The notes: generated by a model from the letters alone, not told the origin. A stretch of 64,000 bases of DNA from Eriocheir sinensis (GCF_024679095.1 NW_026111743.1:476001-540000), one strand, 5' to 3'; positions 15,167 to 34,637 are shown, counted from the first letter of the stretch. Numbers and translations: made by a program.

Positions 15167-16038
15167 ATGTAAGCTAAATTTGAATTGAAATCTACATACA
15201 AAATACATAAAAAAATGTTAATTTGTATCAAAATATTTATACAAATACACATATAATAAAGTAAATTTAAAAAAAAATATATAAACAAAATACACATTAA
15301 AAAATGTAAATACGTATTAAAAAATATGTTCAAAATACACATATAATTATATCATTCGTATCAAAATAAATAAACAAAATACCAATAAAATAATGTAAAT
15401 TTGTGTGAGAAAACATATACAAAATACACATAAAATAACGCAAATTTCTATAAAAATATATGTACAAAAATGCACATAAAATAAAGTAAATTTGCATAAA
15501 AATATATATACAAAACACACATTAGATAATGTAAATGAGTAAAAAAATATGTATACAAAATACCTATGAAATAATCTAAACTCGTATCGAATTAAATTAA
15601 GAAAATACCAATAAAATAGTGTAATTTTCGATGAAAATATATATAGAAAATACACATAAAATAACCTAAATACAAATACAAATATACACATAAAATAATT
15701 TAAAATTAAAAGAAATAAATATAAAAAATAAACATAAAATAAGGTAAATTTGTAATGAAATATATGTAAAAATACACATAAAATAATATAAATTTGAATG
15801 AAAATATATATACAAATACACATAAAATAACATGAATTTGTATAAAATTTGTATCAAAATATATACGAATACACACAATAAAATAACGTAATTTTTTATG
15901 AAAATATATATACAAAATACACATAAAATAATGTAAATATGTAAGGAAAATATATACAAAATACACCTAGAATAATGTAAAATTGTATCAATATAAATGT
16001 ACAGAATATCAATAAAGTAATGTAAAAATGAAAACAAA
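15167..16038 (-). repeat. 45-bp satellite array, block 8 (minus)
   Basis: Minus-oriented block. Positions 15347-15823 are an inverted copy of the run at 368-900 in block 2. No gene is seen. Confidence 0.88.
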
Positions 16039-16039
16039 G

Positions 16040-16766
16040 ATTATCTAATGTGTGTTTTGTATATATATTTTTATGCAAATTTATTTTATGTTCATTTTTG
16101 TACATATATTTTTATAGAAATTTGCGTTATTTTATGTATATAGTTTTATATAAATTTACTTTATTTTATGTGCATTTTGTATATTTATATTTATACAAAT
16201 ACACATTCTTTTATTGGTATATTGTTTATTTATATTTATACGAATTTACATTATTTTATTTGTATTTTGTATATATTTTTTTATACGTATTTACTTAATT
16301 TTATGTGTATTTTGTATATGTATTTTTATAGAAATCTACGTTATTTTATGTGTATTCGTGTATATATTTTGAAACAAATTTACATTATTTTATATGTATT
16401 TTGCATATCTATTTCAATACAAATTTACCTTATTGTATGTGCATTTTGTTTATTTATTTTAATACAAATTCAAATATTTTATGTGTATTTTGGTATCTAT
16501 AATTTAAAAAAAAAAATGCGTTATTTTATAGGTATTTTGCATCTTAATTTTCATACAAATTTACAATATTTTATTAGTATTCTGTGTATATATTTTGATA
16601 CAATTTTACATTATTCTATTTGTGTTTTGTATATATTTTTTTATACATATTTACATTATTTAATGTGTGTTTTGTATATATATATTTCAAACAAAATTAT
16701 GTCATTATATGTGTATTTGTTTATATATTTTCTATGAAATTTACATTATTTTATGTGTATTTTGTA
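16040..16766 (+). repeat. 45-bp satellite array, block 9 (plus)
   Basis: A short plus-oriented block ending in a perfect palindrome. It resembles 57560-58200, also plus. No gene is seen. Confidence 0.88.
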
Positions 16767-16787
16767 TACAAAATACACATAAAATAA
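16746..16787. repeat. 42-bp perfect palindrome at orientation switch
   Basis: Arms 16746-16766 and 16767-16787 pair perfectly with no spacer, centred on GTATAC. Pairing continues after one mismatch for about nine more bases and then fails, so the two sides are different stretches of the array rather than a simple fold-back of one. Confidence 0.9.
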
Positions 16788-18876
16788 GGTAAATTTGTAT
16801 AAATCTTAATACAAAAATACACAAAAGTAATGAAATTTGTATGAAATAGATATACAAAAATACACTTAAAATATGCTAAATTTGAATTGAAATATATATA
16901 CAAAATACATAAAATAATGTAAATTTGCATCAAACTATTTATACAAATACACATATAATAACGTAAATTTGTATAAAAATATATAAACAAAATACACATT
17001 AAATAATGTAAATACGTATAAAAGATATATACAAAATACACATATAATAATGTAATTCGTATCAAAATAAATAAACAAAATACCAATAAAATAATGTAAA
17101 TTTGTATAAGAAAACACATACAAAATACACATAAAAGAACGGAAATTTTTATTCAAATATAAGTACAAAAATGCACATAAAATAAAGTAAATTTGCATTA
17201 AATTATATATACAAAACACACATTAAATAATGTAAATGCGGATAAAAATATGTATACAAAATACCTATGAAATAATCTAAATTCTTATCGAATTAAATTA
17301 ACAAAATACAAATAAAATAATGTAATTTTTCGATGGAAATATAGATAGAAAATACACAGAAAATAACCTAAATACAAATACAAATATACACATAAAATAA
17401 TTTAATATTAAATGAAATAAATATACAAACAAACATAAAATAAGGTAAATTTGTAATGAAATATATGTACAAAATACATATCAAATAATGTAAATTTATA
17501 TGAAAATATATATACAAATACACATAAAATACCATGAATTTGTATAAAAATATATATTCAAAATAAATATTAAATAATGTAAATGCGTATAAAAATATAT
17601 ATACAAAGTACATATAAAATAATGTAAATTCGTACCAAAATAAATCAACAAAATACCAATAAAATAATATATATTTGAATAAAAAGAAATTTACAAAATA
17701 CACATAACATAACTAAAATTTGTATAAAAATATATACAAAAATACATAGAAATAATTTGAATTTGTATGAAAATAGATATACAAGATACGCGTAAAACTA
17801 GGTAAATTTCTTTTGAAATATATATACAAAATACCAATAAAATATTGTAAAATTGTGTCAAAATATATAAACAAATATACATAAAATAATGTAAATTTGT
17901 ATGAAAATAATATACAAAATACACATAGAATAAAGTCAATTCGTATCAAAATGAATGACCAGAATATCAATAAAATAATGTAAATTTGTATGAAAATAAA
18001 GATGCAAAATACCCATGAAATAAAGCATATTTTTATAAAAATACATATACATAATTAAATAATGTAAATTCGCGTCAAAATAAATAAAAAAAATATCAAT
18101 AAAAGAATGTGTATTTATATGAAAATAGATATACAAAATACACATGAAATAACATAAATTTGTATAAAACTATATACAAAAATACACAAAAATAGTTTAA
18201 ATTTTTATGAAAATAAATATACAAAATACACATAAAATTAGGTAAATTTGTATTTAAATACATACACAAAATACACTTAAAATAATGTAAATTTGAATGA
18301 AAATATATAAACAAATACACTAAAAATAACGTAAAATTGTATAAAATATATATACAAAATACACATTAAATAATGTAAATATATATAAAAAAAATATATA
18401 CAAAACACAAATAGGATAATGTAAAATCGTATCAAAATGAATACACAGAATGTTAATAAAATAATGTAAATTTGTATGAAAATTAAGATGCAAAATACCC
18501 TTAAAATACGCATTTTTTATAAAACTATACATACCAAAAAACACATGAAATAATTGAATTTGTATTAAAATAAATTTACAAAAAGCACATATAATAACTT
18601 AAATCTGTATTTAAATAGATATGCAGAATACATATAAACAATGTAAATTTGTTTCAAAATATATATACGAATACACATAAAATAAGGTAGATTTCTGTAA
18701 AAATATATATACAAAATACACATAAAATTAAGTAAATACGTATAAAAAAATGTATACAAAATACACATAAAATAATGTAAATTCGTATCAAAATAAATAA
18801 ACAAAACACCAATACAAGAATGTATATTTGTATAAATATAAAAAATACAAAATACACATTAAATAACGTAAATTTG
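16767..18876 (-). repeat. 45-bp satellite array, block 10 (minus)
   Basis: Minus-oriented block. Positions 17534-18040 are one of three same-orientation copies of a run also found at 2401-2900 and 31883-32370. No gene is seen. Confidence 0.9.
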
Positions 18877-18877
18877 T

Positions 18878-20558
18878 AATTTACATTATTTTATTAATAT
18901 TCTGTTTATTTATTTTGATACGATTTAACATTATTCTTTGTGTATTTTGTATATATAGTTTTTTAAATATTTACCTTATTTGATGTATATTTTGTATATA
19001 TATTTTTTTCCAAATTTACGTTATTTTATGTATATTTGTTTATATATTATCATACAAATTTACATTACTTTATGTGTATTTTGTATATGTATTTCTATGC
19101 AAATTTGCCTAACTTTATGTGTATTTTGCATATCTATTTTCAAACAAATTTAAATTATTTTTTTGTATTTTTGTATTTATTTTGATACAAATTTAAGTAT
19201 TTTTTTTTTTGTATTTTGTATATATATTTTCCTACAAACATACGTTCTTTTATTGTAATTTTGTTTATTTATTTTGATACGAGTTTACATTATTTTATGT
19301 GTATTTTGTATATATATTTTTCTACGTATTTACATTATTATATGTGTATTTTGTATATATATTTTAATAAAAAATTACATTATTTTATAGTGTGTATTCG
19401 TATTTATTTTGATACAAATTTAATACAAATTCATGTTATTTTATGTACATTTGTATATATATTTTCATAGAAATTTAAATTATTTTATGTGAATTTTTAT
19501 ATATTTTTCATTACAAATTTACTTTATTTTATGATTATTTTGTATATTTATTTCATTCAATCTTAAATTATTTTATGTGTATATTTGTATTTGTATTTAG
19601 GTAATTTTATGTGTGTTTTCTATATATATTTTCATCCAAAATTACATTATTTTATTGGTATTTTCTTAATTTAACTCGATACGAATTTAGATTTCTTCAT
19701 TGGTATTTTGTATACATATTTTATATGTATTTTATATATGTTTTCTCATGCAAATTTATATTATTTTATTGGTATTTTGTTTATTTATCAAAACGAGTTA
19801 TATGATTATATGTGTATTTTGTACATATTTTTTTATATATATTTACATTATTTAATGTGTATTTTGTTTATATATTTTTATACAAATTTACGTTATTATA
19901 TGTGTATTTGTATAAATATTTTGATACAAATTTACTTTATTTTATGTATTTTGTATATATATTTCAATTCTAATTTATCTTATTTTGTGTGTATTTTGTA
20001 TATCTATTTTCATAAAATTTAATTACTGCTGTGTATTTTTGTATATAATTTTATATAAATATACGTTATTTTATGAGTATTTTGTATATTTACATTTATA
20101 CAAATACACATTTTTCTAATGGTATTTTGTTTATATATTTTTCTACGTATTTACATTATTTTAAGTGTATTTTGAATATATATTTTCATAAAAATTGACG
20201 TTATTATATGTGTATTTGTATAAATATTTTGATACAAATTTTCATTATTTGATGTATTTTGTATATATTTTTCAATTCAAATTCAGCTTATTTTATGTGT
20301 ATTTTGTATATCTATTTTCATACAAATTTAATTACTTTTGTGTATTTTTGTATATAGTTTATACAAATTTACGTTGTTTTATGTGTATTTTGTATGTCTA
20401 TATTTATACAAATACACATTCTTTTATTGGTATTTTGTTTATTTATTTTGATACGAATTTACATTATTTGTTGTGTATTTTGTATACATTTTTTATACGT
20501 ATTTACTTCATTTTTGTGTGTATTTTGTACATATATTTTATAGAAATCTACCTTATTA
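18878..20558 (+). repeat. 45-bp satellite array, block 11 (plus)
   Basis: Plus-oriented. The left switch is a short palindrome (GTAAATT, TGT, AATTTAC near 18866-18882). The GTATTTGTATTTAGG marker monomer is near 19590. No gene is seen. Confidence 0.88.
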
Positions 20559-20559
20559 T

Positions 20560-21494
20560 ATATAATGAAAATTTGTATGAAATGAAAACAAATACACATA
20601 AAGTAACGTATATTTGTATAAAATACACATACAAAATACATATAGAATAATGTAAAATCGAGTTAAAATAAATACACAGAATATCAATAAAATAATATAA
20701 ATTTGTATGAAAATAAAGATGCAAAATACTCATAAAATAATTATATTTGTATTAAAATTAACATAAAAAATGCACATACAATTACGTAAATTTGTATTGA
20801 AAAAATATGCAAAATACACATAAAACAGTGTAAATTTGTTTCAAAATAGATATACGAATACACATAAAATAACGTAGATTTCTATAGAAATATATATATA
20901 CAAAATACACATGAAATGATATAAAATATATATAAAAATGCACATTAAATAATATAAATATGTATATAAAAAAATATATACAAAACACAAATAGAATAAT
21001 GTAAAAAAGTATCAAAATAAATACACAGAATCTTAATAATGCAAAATACCCATAAAAAAACGCATTTTTTTATAAAAAATATATATACCAAAATACACAT
21101 AAAATATTTGAATTTGTATTAAAATAAATATACAAAATGCACATACAATAAGGAATATTTGTATTGAAATAGATATGCAAAATACATATAATACAATGTA
21201 AATTTGTTTCAAAATATATATACGAATACACATAAAGTAACGTAGATTTCTATAAAAATATATACAAAATACACATTAAAAGAAGTAAATACGTATAAAA
21301 AAAGGTATACAAAATACACAAAAAATAATGTAAACTCGTATCAAAATAAATAAACAAAATACTAATAAAAGAATGTGTATTTGTATAAATATAAATATAC
21401 AAAATACACATAAAATAACGTAAATTTGTATAAAATTATATACAAAAATACACAGAAGTAATTAAATTTGTATGAAAATAGATGTACAAAATAC
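20560..21494 (-). repeat. 45-bp satellite array, block 12 (minus)
   Basis: Minus-oriented. Its last 200 bp and the junction that follows are nearly repeated at about 61570-61770. No gene is seen. Confidence 0.88.
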
Positions 21495-21672
21495 ATGTGT
21501 ATTTTGTATATTTATTTTCATACAAATTGAAATTATTTTTGTTTATTTTTTTATATATTTTCATACAAATTTTCGTTATTTTATGTGTATTTTGTATATT
21601 TATTTTTCCTACAAATATACGTTCTTTTATCTGAATTTTGTTTATTGAATTTAAACGAATTTACCTATTTTC
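21495..21672 (+). repeat. 45-bp satellite array, block 13 (plus, about 180 bp)
   Basis: A very short plus-oriented island of about four monomers between two inversion junctions. It matches the start of block 33 (61774 onward), including an unusual GTTTATTGAAT variant. It ends in a 22-bp palindrome at 21675-21696. Confidence 0.85.
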
Positions 21673-21673
21673 G

Positions 21674-22772
21674 AATTTACATTAAATAATGTAAATCCGC
21701 GTCAAAATAAATAAACAAAATATCAATAAAAGAATGTGTATTTGTATGAAAATAGATATACAAAATACACATAAAATAACCTAAATTTGTATCAAACTAT
21801 ATACAAAAATACACAAAAATATTTTAAATTTGTATGGAAATAAATATACAAAATACACATAAAATTAGGTAAATTTGTATTGAAATACATACACAAAATA
21901 CACATAAAATAATGTAATTTTGCATGAAAATACATAAACAAATACACTTAAAATAACGTAAATTTGTATAAAAAAATTTGAGCAAAACACAAATAGAATA
22001 ATGTAAAATCGTATCAAAATAAATACACAGAATATTAATAAAATAATGTACATTTGTAAGAAAATAAAGAAGCAAAATACCCATAAAATAACGCATTTTT
22101 TATTTATAAAAATATATATACCAAAATACACATCAAAAAATTTAATTTGTATTAAAATAAATATACAAAAAACACATACAATAAGGTAAATTTTTATTGA
22201 AATAGATATGCAAAATACATATAAAACAATGTAAATTTGTTTCAAAATATATAAACGAATACACATAAAAGAACGTAGATTTCTATAAAAATATATATAC
22301 AAAATACACATAAAATGAAGTAAATACGTATAAAAAAATGTATAAAAAATACACATAAAATAATGAAAATTCGTATCAAAATAAATAAACAAAATACCAA
22401 TAAAAGAATGTGTATTTGTAAAATATAAAAATACAAAATACACATAAAATAACGTAAATTTATATAAAACTATATACAAAAATACACAGAAGTAATTAAG
22501 TTTGTATGAAAATATATACAAAATACACACAAAATAAGCTAAATTTGAATTGAAATATATATACAAAATACATGAAATAAAGTAAATTTGTATCAAAATA
22601 TTTATACAAATACACATATAATAACGTAAATTTGTATGAAAATATTTAAACAAAATACACATTAGATAATTTAAATACGTATAAAAAAATATGTACAAAA
22701 TACACATATAATCATGTAATTCGTATCAAAATAAATAAACAAAATACCAATAAAATAATACAAATTTGTATG
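21674..22772 (-). repeat. 45-bp satellite array, block 14 (minus)
   Basis: Minus-oriented. Open through 280 codons on the minus strand only because of the 15-codon repeat period. The translation has period 15 and is rich in Tyr, Phe and Ile. Confidence 0.88.
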
Positions 22773-22810
22773 AGTAAACGTGTATGTTGCATATTTTTTC
22801 AATACAAATT
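22755..22810. repeat. Recurrent inversion junction, type 2
   Basis: Reads ATTTGTATGAGTAAACGTG and then TATGTTGCATATTTTTTC. The reverse complement of the whole junction is present near 32455-32500 and again near 34895-34940. Confidence 0.85.
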
Positions 22811-23262
22811 TACCTTATTATATACGAATTTTGTATATTAATTTTAATACAAATTTAATTATTCGATGTGTATTTTTGTATCTGTACTTTTATAAACATA
22901 TGCTTTATTTTTTGGGTATTTTGCATCTTTATTTTCATACAAATTTACATTATTTTATTGATATTCTGCTCATTCATTGTGATACGAATTGACATTATTC
23001 TATGTGTATTTTGTATATATTTTTCATACAAATTTACGTTATTTTATGTGTATTTTTTTTTTATATTTTGACTCAAATTTACAATATTTTATGGGTATTT
23101 TGTATATACATTTCAAAAGAAATTTCCCTAGTTTTATGTGTATTTTGTATATCTATTTTCATATAAACTCAAATTATTTCTATGTATTTTTGAATATATT
23201 TTAATACAAATTTTATTTATGTTATGTGTATTTTGTAAATTTATTTTCATTCAAATATATAT
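22774..23262 (+). repeat. 45-bp satellite array, block 15 (plus)
   Basis: Plus-oriented. It is largely the reverse complement of 32040-32475, so the block and its left junction were copied together in inverted form. No gene is seen. Confidence 0.88.
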
Positions 23263-23263
23263 T

Positions 23264-26176
23264 AATTTAATTTAAATTTGTATGAAAAGAAATATACAAA
23301 ATACACATAAAATTAGGTTAATTTGTATTGAAATACATATACAAAATACACATAAAATAATGTAAATTTGAAAGAAAATATATAAAGAAATACACATATA
23401 ATAACGTAAATTTGTATGAAATATATATACAAAATACACATTAAATAATGTAAATATGTATAAAAAAAATATATACAAAACACAAATAGAATAATATAAA
23501 ATCGTATCAAAATATATACACAGAATATTAATAAAATAATGTAAATTTGTATGAAAATTAAGATGCAAAATACCTATAAAATAACGCATTTTTTATAAAA
23601 TTATTGATACCAAAATTCATATAAAATATTTGAATTTGTATTAAAATAAATATACAAAATGCACATACAATAAGGTAGATTTGTTTTGAAATAGATATGC
23701 AAAATACATATAAAATAATGTAAATTTGTTTCAAAATATATATACGAATACACATAAAATAACGTAGATTTCTATAAAAATACATATATAAAATACACAT
23801 AAAATTAAGTGAATGCGTATAAAAAAAAGTATACAAGATACACATAAAATAATGTAAATTCGTATAAATGTAAATAAACAATATACCAATAAAAGAATGT
23901 GTATTTCTATAAATATAAATATACAAAATGCACATAAAATAACGTAAATTTATATAAAACTATATACATAAAATAACGCAAATTTCTATAAAAATATATG
24001 TACAAAAATGAACATAAAATAAATTTGCATAAAAATATATATACAAAACACACATTAGATAATGTAAATGAGTATAAAAATATGTATACAAAATACCTAT
24101 GAAATAATCTAAATTCGTATCGAGTTAAATTAAGAAAATACCAATAAAATATTGTAATTTTGGATGAAAATATATATACAAAATACACATAAAATAACCT
24201 AAATACAAATACAAATATACACATAAAATAATTTGAAATTGAATTAAATAAATATACAAAATAAACATAAAATAAGGTAAATTTGTAATGAAATATATGA
24301 AAAAATACACATAAAATAATATAAATTTGTATGAAAATATATATACAAATACACATTAAATAACATGAATTTGTATAAAATTTGTATCAAAATATATACT
24401 TATACACACAATAAAATAACGTAATTTTTTTATGAAAATATATATACAAAATACACATAAAATAATTTAAATACGTAGAAAAATATATACACAAAAACAC
24501 ATAAATAATGTAAATTTGTATGAAAATATATAAACAAATACACATAAAATAATGTTAATTTGGATAAAATATATATACAAAATGAACATTAAATAATGTA
24601 AATATGTATAAAAAAAATATATACAAAATACACATAGAATAATGTTAAATCGTATCAAAATAAATAAAGAGAATATCAATAAAATAATGTAAATTTGTAT
24701 GAAAATAAAGATGCAAAATATCCATATAATAACACATATTTGCATAAAAATATATATACAAAAATACAGATAAAATAATTAAATTTGTATTAAAATAAAT
24801 ATACAAAATGCACGTAGAATAAAGTAAATTTGTATTGAAATACATATGCAAAATACACATCAATAATGTAAATTTGTATCAAAATATATTTAAATTACAT
24901 GTACAAAAAACACCTAAAATAATGTAGATTTGTTTGAAATGAAAACAAATACATTTTATATAAAATATATATACAAAATACACATAGAATAATGTAAAAT
25001 CATATCAAAATATATTCACAGAATATCAATAAAATAATGTAAATTTGTATGAAAATAAAGATGCAAAATACCCATAAAATAAAGCATATTTTTATAAAAA
25101 TACATATACAAAAATACATATAGATTAATCAAATCTGTATTAAAATTAATATACAAAACGCACATACAATAAGGTAAATTTGTATTGAAAAAATATGCAA
25201 AAGACACATAAACCAATGTAAATTTGTTTCAAAATATATATACGAATACACATAAAATAACGTAGATTTCTATAGAAATATATATACAAAATACACTTGA
25301 AATAATGTAAATACGTATAAGAATATATCTACAAAATACACATAAAATAATGTTAATTCGTGTCAAAATAAACAAACAAAATATCATGAAAAGAATGTGT
25401 ATTTGTATGAAAATAGATATACAAAATACACATAAAATAACCTAGATTTGTATAAAACTATATACAAAAATACACAAAAATAATTTAAACTTGTATAAAA
25501 ATAAATATACAAAAAACATATAAAATTAGGTAAATTTGTATTGAAATACATATACAAAATACACATAAAATAAAGTAAATTTGAATGAAAAGATATAAAC
25601 ATATAGACTTAAAATAAAGTACATTTTTATCAAATATATATACAAAAAACACATTAAATAATGTAAATATGTATAAAAAAATATATACAAAACACAAATA
25701 AAATAATGTAAAATCGTATCAAAATAAATACAGAAAATATTAATAAAATAATGTAAATTTGTATGAAAATTAAGATGCAAAATACCCATAAAATAACGCA
25801 TTTTTTTTATAAAAATATATATACGAAAAAAACATACAATAATTGATTTTGTATTAAAATAAATAGATATACAAAATACACTTAAAATAAGCAAAATTTG
25901 AATTGAAATATATATACAAAATACATAAAATAATGTAAATTTGTATCAAAATACTTATGCAAATACACATATAATAACGTAAATTTGTATAAAAATATAT
26001 AAACAAACTACACATTAAATAATGTACATACGTATAAAAAAATGTACAAAATACACAAATAATCATGTAATTCGTATCAAAATAAATAGACAAAATACCA
26101 ATAAAATAATGTAAATTTCTATGAGAAAACATATACAAAATACACATAATTAACGCAAATATCAATCAAAATATAT
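23264..26176 (-). repeat. 45-bp satellite array, block 16 (minus)
   Basis: Minus-oriented. The start (TTTAAATTTGTATGAAAAG near 23270) is repeated at about 39022 after a similar junction. The marker monomer is near 24200. No gene is seen. Confidence 0.9.
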
Positions 26177-26177
26177 A

Positions 26178-28077
26178 TAATATAATACATTTTTATACAT
26201 ATTTTAAATATTTAATGTATATTTGTATATATATTTTATCCAAGTTTACGTTATTTTATATGTATTTGTTTATATATTTTCATACAAATTTACATTATTT
26301 TATGTGAGTTTTGTATATGTATTTCAATACAAATTTGCCTAACTTTATGTGTATTTTGCATATCTATTTTCAAACAAATTTAAATTATTTTTGTGTATTT
26401 TGGTATATATTTTTATACAAATTTTAGTTATTTTATTTGTTTTTTGTATATATATTTACCTACAAATATACATTCTTTTATTGGAATTTTGTGTATTTAA
26501 TTTTTTACGAATTTACATTATTTTATGTGTATTTTGTATATATATTTTTCTACGTATTTAAATTATTTTATGTGTATTTTATATATACATTTTCATAAAA
26601 ATTTACGTTATTTTATTGTGTGTATTCGTATATATTTTGAAACAAATTTTATACAAATTTATGTTATTTTATGTATATTTGTATATATATTTTCATACAA
26701 ATTTATATTATTTCATATTATTTCATATATTATTTTAAGTTTATTTTGTATACTTATTTCATTCAATTTTAAATTATTTTATGTGTATATTTGTATTTGT
26801 ATTTAGGTTATTTTATTTGTGTTTTCTATATATATTTTCATCCAAAATTACATTATTTTATTGTTATTTTCTTAATTTAACTCGATACGAATTTAGATTA
26901 TTTCATAGGTATTTTGTATACATATTTTTATACTCATTTACATTATCTAATGTGTGTTTTGTATATATTTTTTTATGCAAACTAATTTTATGTGCATTTT
27001 TGTACATATATTTTTATAGAAACTTAAAACGTTATTTTATGTGTATTTTGTATATGTTTTCTCATACAAATTTACATAATTTAATTAGTTTTTTGTTTAT
27101 TTATTTTGATACGAATGACTTGATTATTTGTGTATTTTGTAAATATTTTTTTATACGTATTTACATTACTTAATGTGTATTTTGTTTATATATTTTTTCA
27201 CAAATTTACGTTATTATATGTGTATTTGTTAAAAATATTTTGAAATGAATTTACTTTATTTTATGTATTTTGTATATATATTTCAATTCAAATTTAGCTT
27301 ATTTTGTGTGTATTTTGTATATCTATTTTCATACAAATTTAATTACTTCTGTGTATTTTTGTATATTGTTTTATACAAATTTACGTTATTTTATGTGCAT
27401 TTTGTATATTTATATTTATACAAATACACATTCTCTGATTGGTATTTTGTTTATTTATATTTATACGAATTTACATTATTTTATGTGTATTTTGTATACA
27501 TTTTTGATTCGTATTTACTTAATTTTATTTGTATTTTGTATATATATATTTATAGAAATCTACGTTATTTTATGTGTATTCGTATATATATTTTGAAACA
27601 AATTTACATTGTTTTATATGTATTTTGCATATCTATTTCAATACAAATTTACCTTATTGTATGTGCATTTTGTATATTTATTTTAGTTCAAATTCAAATA
27701 TTTTGTGTATTTTGGTATATATAATTTTATAAAAAATGTGTTATTTTATAGGTATTTTGCATCTTAGTTTTCATACAAATGTACATGATTTTATTAATAT
27801 TCTCTGTATATATTTTGATATGATTTTATATTATACTATTTGTGTTTTGTATATATTTTTTTATACAAATTTTCATTATTTAATGTGTATTTTTATATAT
27901 ATTTTATACAAATTAACGTTATTTTAAGTGTATTTGTTTATATAATTTCATTCAAATTTACATTATCTTAAGTGTATTTTGTATATGTATTTCAATACAA
28001 ATTTACCTAAATTTATGTGTATTTTGTATATTTATTTTCATACAAATTTAAATTATTTTTGTGTTTTTTTGTATATA
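26178..28077 (+). repeat. 45-bp satellite array, block 17 (plus)
   Basis: Plus-oriented. The left junction is the reverse complement of the recurrent junction at 3.3, 40.6 and 55.3 kb. The marker monomer is near 26790. No gene is seen. Confidence 0.9.
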
Positions 28078-31434
<3,357 letters not shown>

Positions 31435-31435
31435 T

Positions 31436-31872
31436 ATTTTTTTATATGTACTTTGTATATATATATTTTTATACGCATTTACATTATTTAATATTTATTT
31501 TGAATATATAATTTTATACAAATTCATGGTATTTTATGTGTATTTCTATATATATTTTCATATAAATTTACATTATTTTATGTGTATTTTGTACATATAT
31601 TTCATTACAAATTTACCTTATTTTATGTTTATTTTGTATGTGTATTTTGTACATTTATATTTATACAAATACACATTCTTTTATTGGTATTTTGTTTATT
31701 TATTTTGATTCGAATTTACATTATTTTATGTGTATTTTGTTTACATTTTTTTTATACGTATTTACTTAATTGTATGTGTATTTTGTATATATATTTTTGT
31801 AGAAATCTTCGTTATTTTATGTGTATTCGTATATATATTTTGAAACAAATTTACATTGTTTTATATGTAGTT
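31436..31872 (+). repeat. 45-bp satellite array, block 19 (plus)
   Basis: A short plus-oriented island similar to 41440-41880 in both variant order and sequence. No gene is seen. Confidence 0.87.
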
Positions 31873-31879
31873 TTGCATA

Positions 31880-32475
31880 TCTCTATATATATTCAAAATA
31901 AATATTAAATAATGTAAATGCGTATAAAAATATATATACAAAGTACATATAAAATAATGTAAATTCGTATCAATATAAATCAACAAAACACCAATAAAAT
32001 AACATATTTGAATGAAAATAAATTTACAAAATACAAATAACATAACTAAAACTTGTATTAAAATATATACAAAAATACATAGAAATAATTTGAGTTTGTA
32101 TGAAAATAGTATACAAAATACACATAAAACTAGGTAAATTTCTTTTGAAATGTATATACAAAATAGCCATAAGATATTGTAAATTTGTGTCAAAATATAT
32201 AAACAAATACATATAAAATAACGAATATTTGTATGAAAAATATATACAAAATACACATAGAATAATGTCAATTCGTATCAAAATGAATGAGCAGAATATC
32301 AATAAAATAATGTAAATTTGTATGAAAATAAAGATGCAAAATACCCATAAAATAAAGCATATGTTTATAAAAATACTGATACAAAAATACACAACGAATA
32401 ATTAAATTTCTATTAAAATTCATATACAAAATGCGTATATAATAAGGTAAATTTGTATTGAAAAAATATACAACA
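31880..32475 (-). repeat. 45-bp satellite array, block 20 (minus)
   Basis: Minus-oriented. It is one of three copies of the run at 2401-2900 and 17534-18040. It ends in the recurrent type 2 junction. No gene is seen. Confidence 0.88.
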
Positions 32476-33568
32476 TACACGTTTACTCATACAAATTTAT
32501 ATTATTTTATTGGTATTTTGTTTATTTATTTTGATACGAATTTCATGATTATATGTGTATTTTGTACATATTTTTTTACACGTATTTACATTATTTAATG
32601 TGTATTTTGTTTATATATTTTCATACAAATTTACCTTATTATATGTGTATTTGTATAAATATTTTGATACAAATTTACTTTATTTCATGTATTTTGTATA
32701 TATATTTGAATTTAAATTTAGCTTATTTTATCAGTATTTTGTATATCTATTTTCATACGAATTTAATTACTTCGGTGTATTTTAGTATATAGTTTTATAC
32801 AAATTTACGTTATTTTATGTGAATTTTGTATATTTGTATTTATACAAATACACATTCTTTTATTGGTATTTTGTTTATTTATTTTGATACGATTTTACAT
32901 TATTATATGTATATTTTGTATACATTTTTTTATTCGTATTTACTTAATTTTATGTGTATTTTGTATATATATTTTTATACAAATCTACGTTATTTTATGT
33001 GTATTCGTATATATATTTTGAAACAAATTTACATTGTTTTATATGTATTTTGCATATCTATTTCAATACAGATTTACCTTATTGTATGTGTATTTTGTAT
33101 ATTTATTTTAATACAAATTAATTTTTTTATGTTTATTTTTGTATATATATTTTTATATAGTATTTTGCTTCTTTATTTTCATACAAATTTACATTATTTT
33201 ATTAATATTCTGTGTATTTATTTTGATACGATTTTACATTATTCTATTTGTGTTTTTTATATATTTTTTTTATACAAATTTACGTTATTTTAAGTGTATT
33301 CGTTTATGTATTTTCATTCAAATTTACATTATTTTATGTGTATTTTGTAGATGAATTTCAATACAAATTTACCTAATTTTATGTGTATTTTGTATATTTA
33401 TTTTCATACAAATGAAAATTATTTTTGTTTATTTTTGGATATAGTTTTATACAAATTTATGTTATCTTATGTGTATTTTGTATATTTATTTTCATACAAA
33501 TACACATTCTTTTATTGATATTTTGTTTATTTATTTTGACGCGAATTTACATTATTTAATGAGTATTT

Positions 33569-33671
<103 letters not shown>

Positions 33672-34272
33672 GTATTTACATCCTTTCATGTGTATTTTGT
33701 ATATTTATAAAAAATGCGTTATTTTATGGGTATTTTGCATCTTTATTTTCATACAAATTTACATTATTTCATTTACATTCTGTGTATTTATTATGATACG
33801 ATTTTACATTACTCTATTTGTGTTTTGTATATATATTTTTTATACATATTTACATTATTTAATGAGTATTTTGTATACACATTTTATACAAATTTACGTT
33901 AATTTACGTGTATTTGTTTATATATTTTCATTCAAATTTACATTATTTTATGTGTATTTTGAATATGTATTTCTATACAAATTTACCTAATTTTATGTGT
34001 ATATTGTATATTTATTTTCATACAAATTTAATTTATTTTTTTGTATTTTTATATATAGTTTTATACAAATTTACGTTATTTTATGTGTATTTTGTATATG
34101 TATTTTCATACAAATACACATTCTATTATTGATATTTTTCTTATTTATTTTGACACGAATTTACATTATTTAATGTGTATTTTGTATATATATTTTTATA
34201 CGTATTTACATCATTTCATGTGTATTTTGTATATATATTTCTATAGAAATCTACGTTATTTTATGTGTATTC

Positions 34273-34462
<190 letters not shown>

Positions 34463-34637
34463 ACAAATAAACATTCTTTTATTGGAATTTTTTTTTTTTT
34501 TTTTTGATACGAGTTTACATTATTATATGTGTTTTTTGTATATATTTTTCTACGTATTTACATTATTTTATGTGTATTTTGTTTATATATTTTCAAAAAA
34601 ATTTACGTTATGTGTATTTTCGTATATATTTTTTTTA

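Noticed and set aside
16740..16800. All inversions as fold-back sequencing artefacts
   Set aside because: Sequence on the two sides of the switches is not mirror-identical beyond short distances, and several junctions recur at different loci with the same flanks. Some single switches could still be assembly errors.
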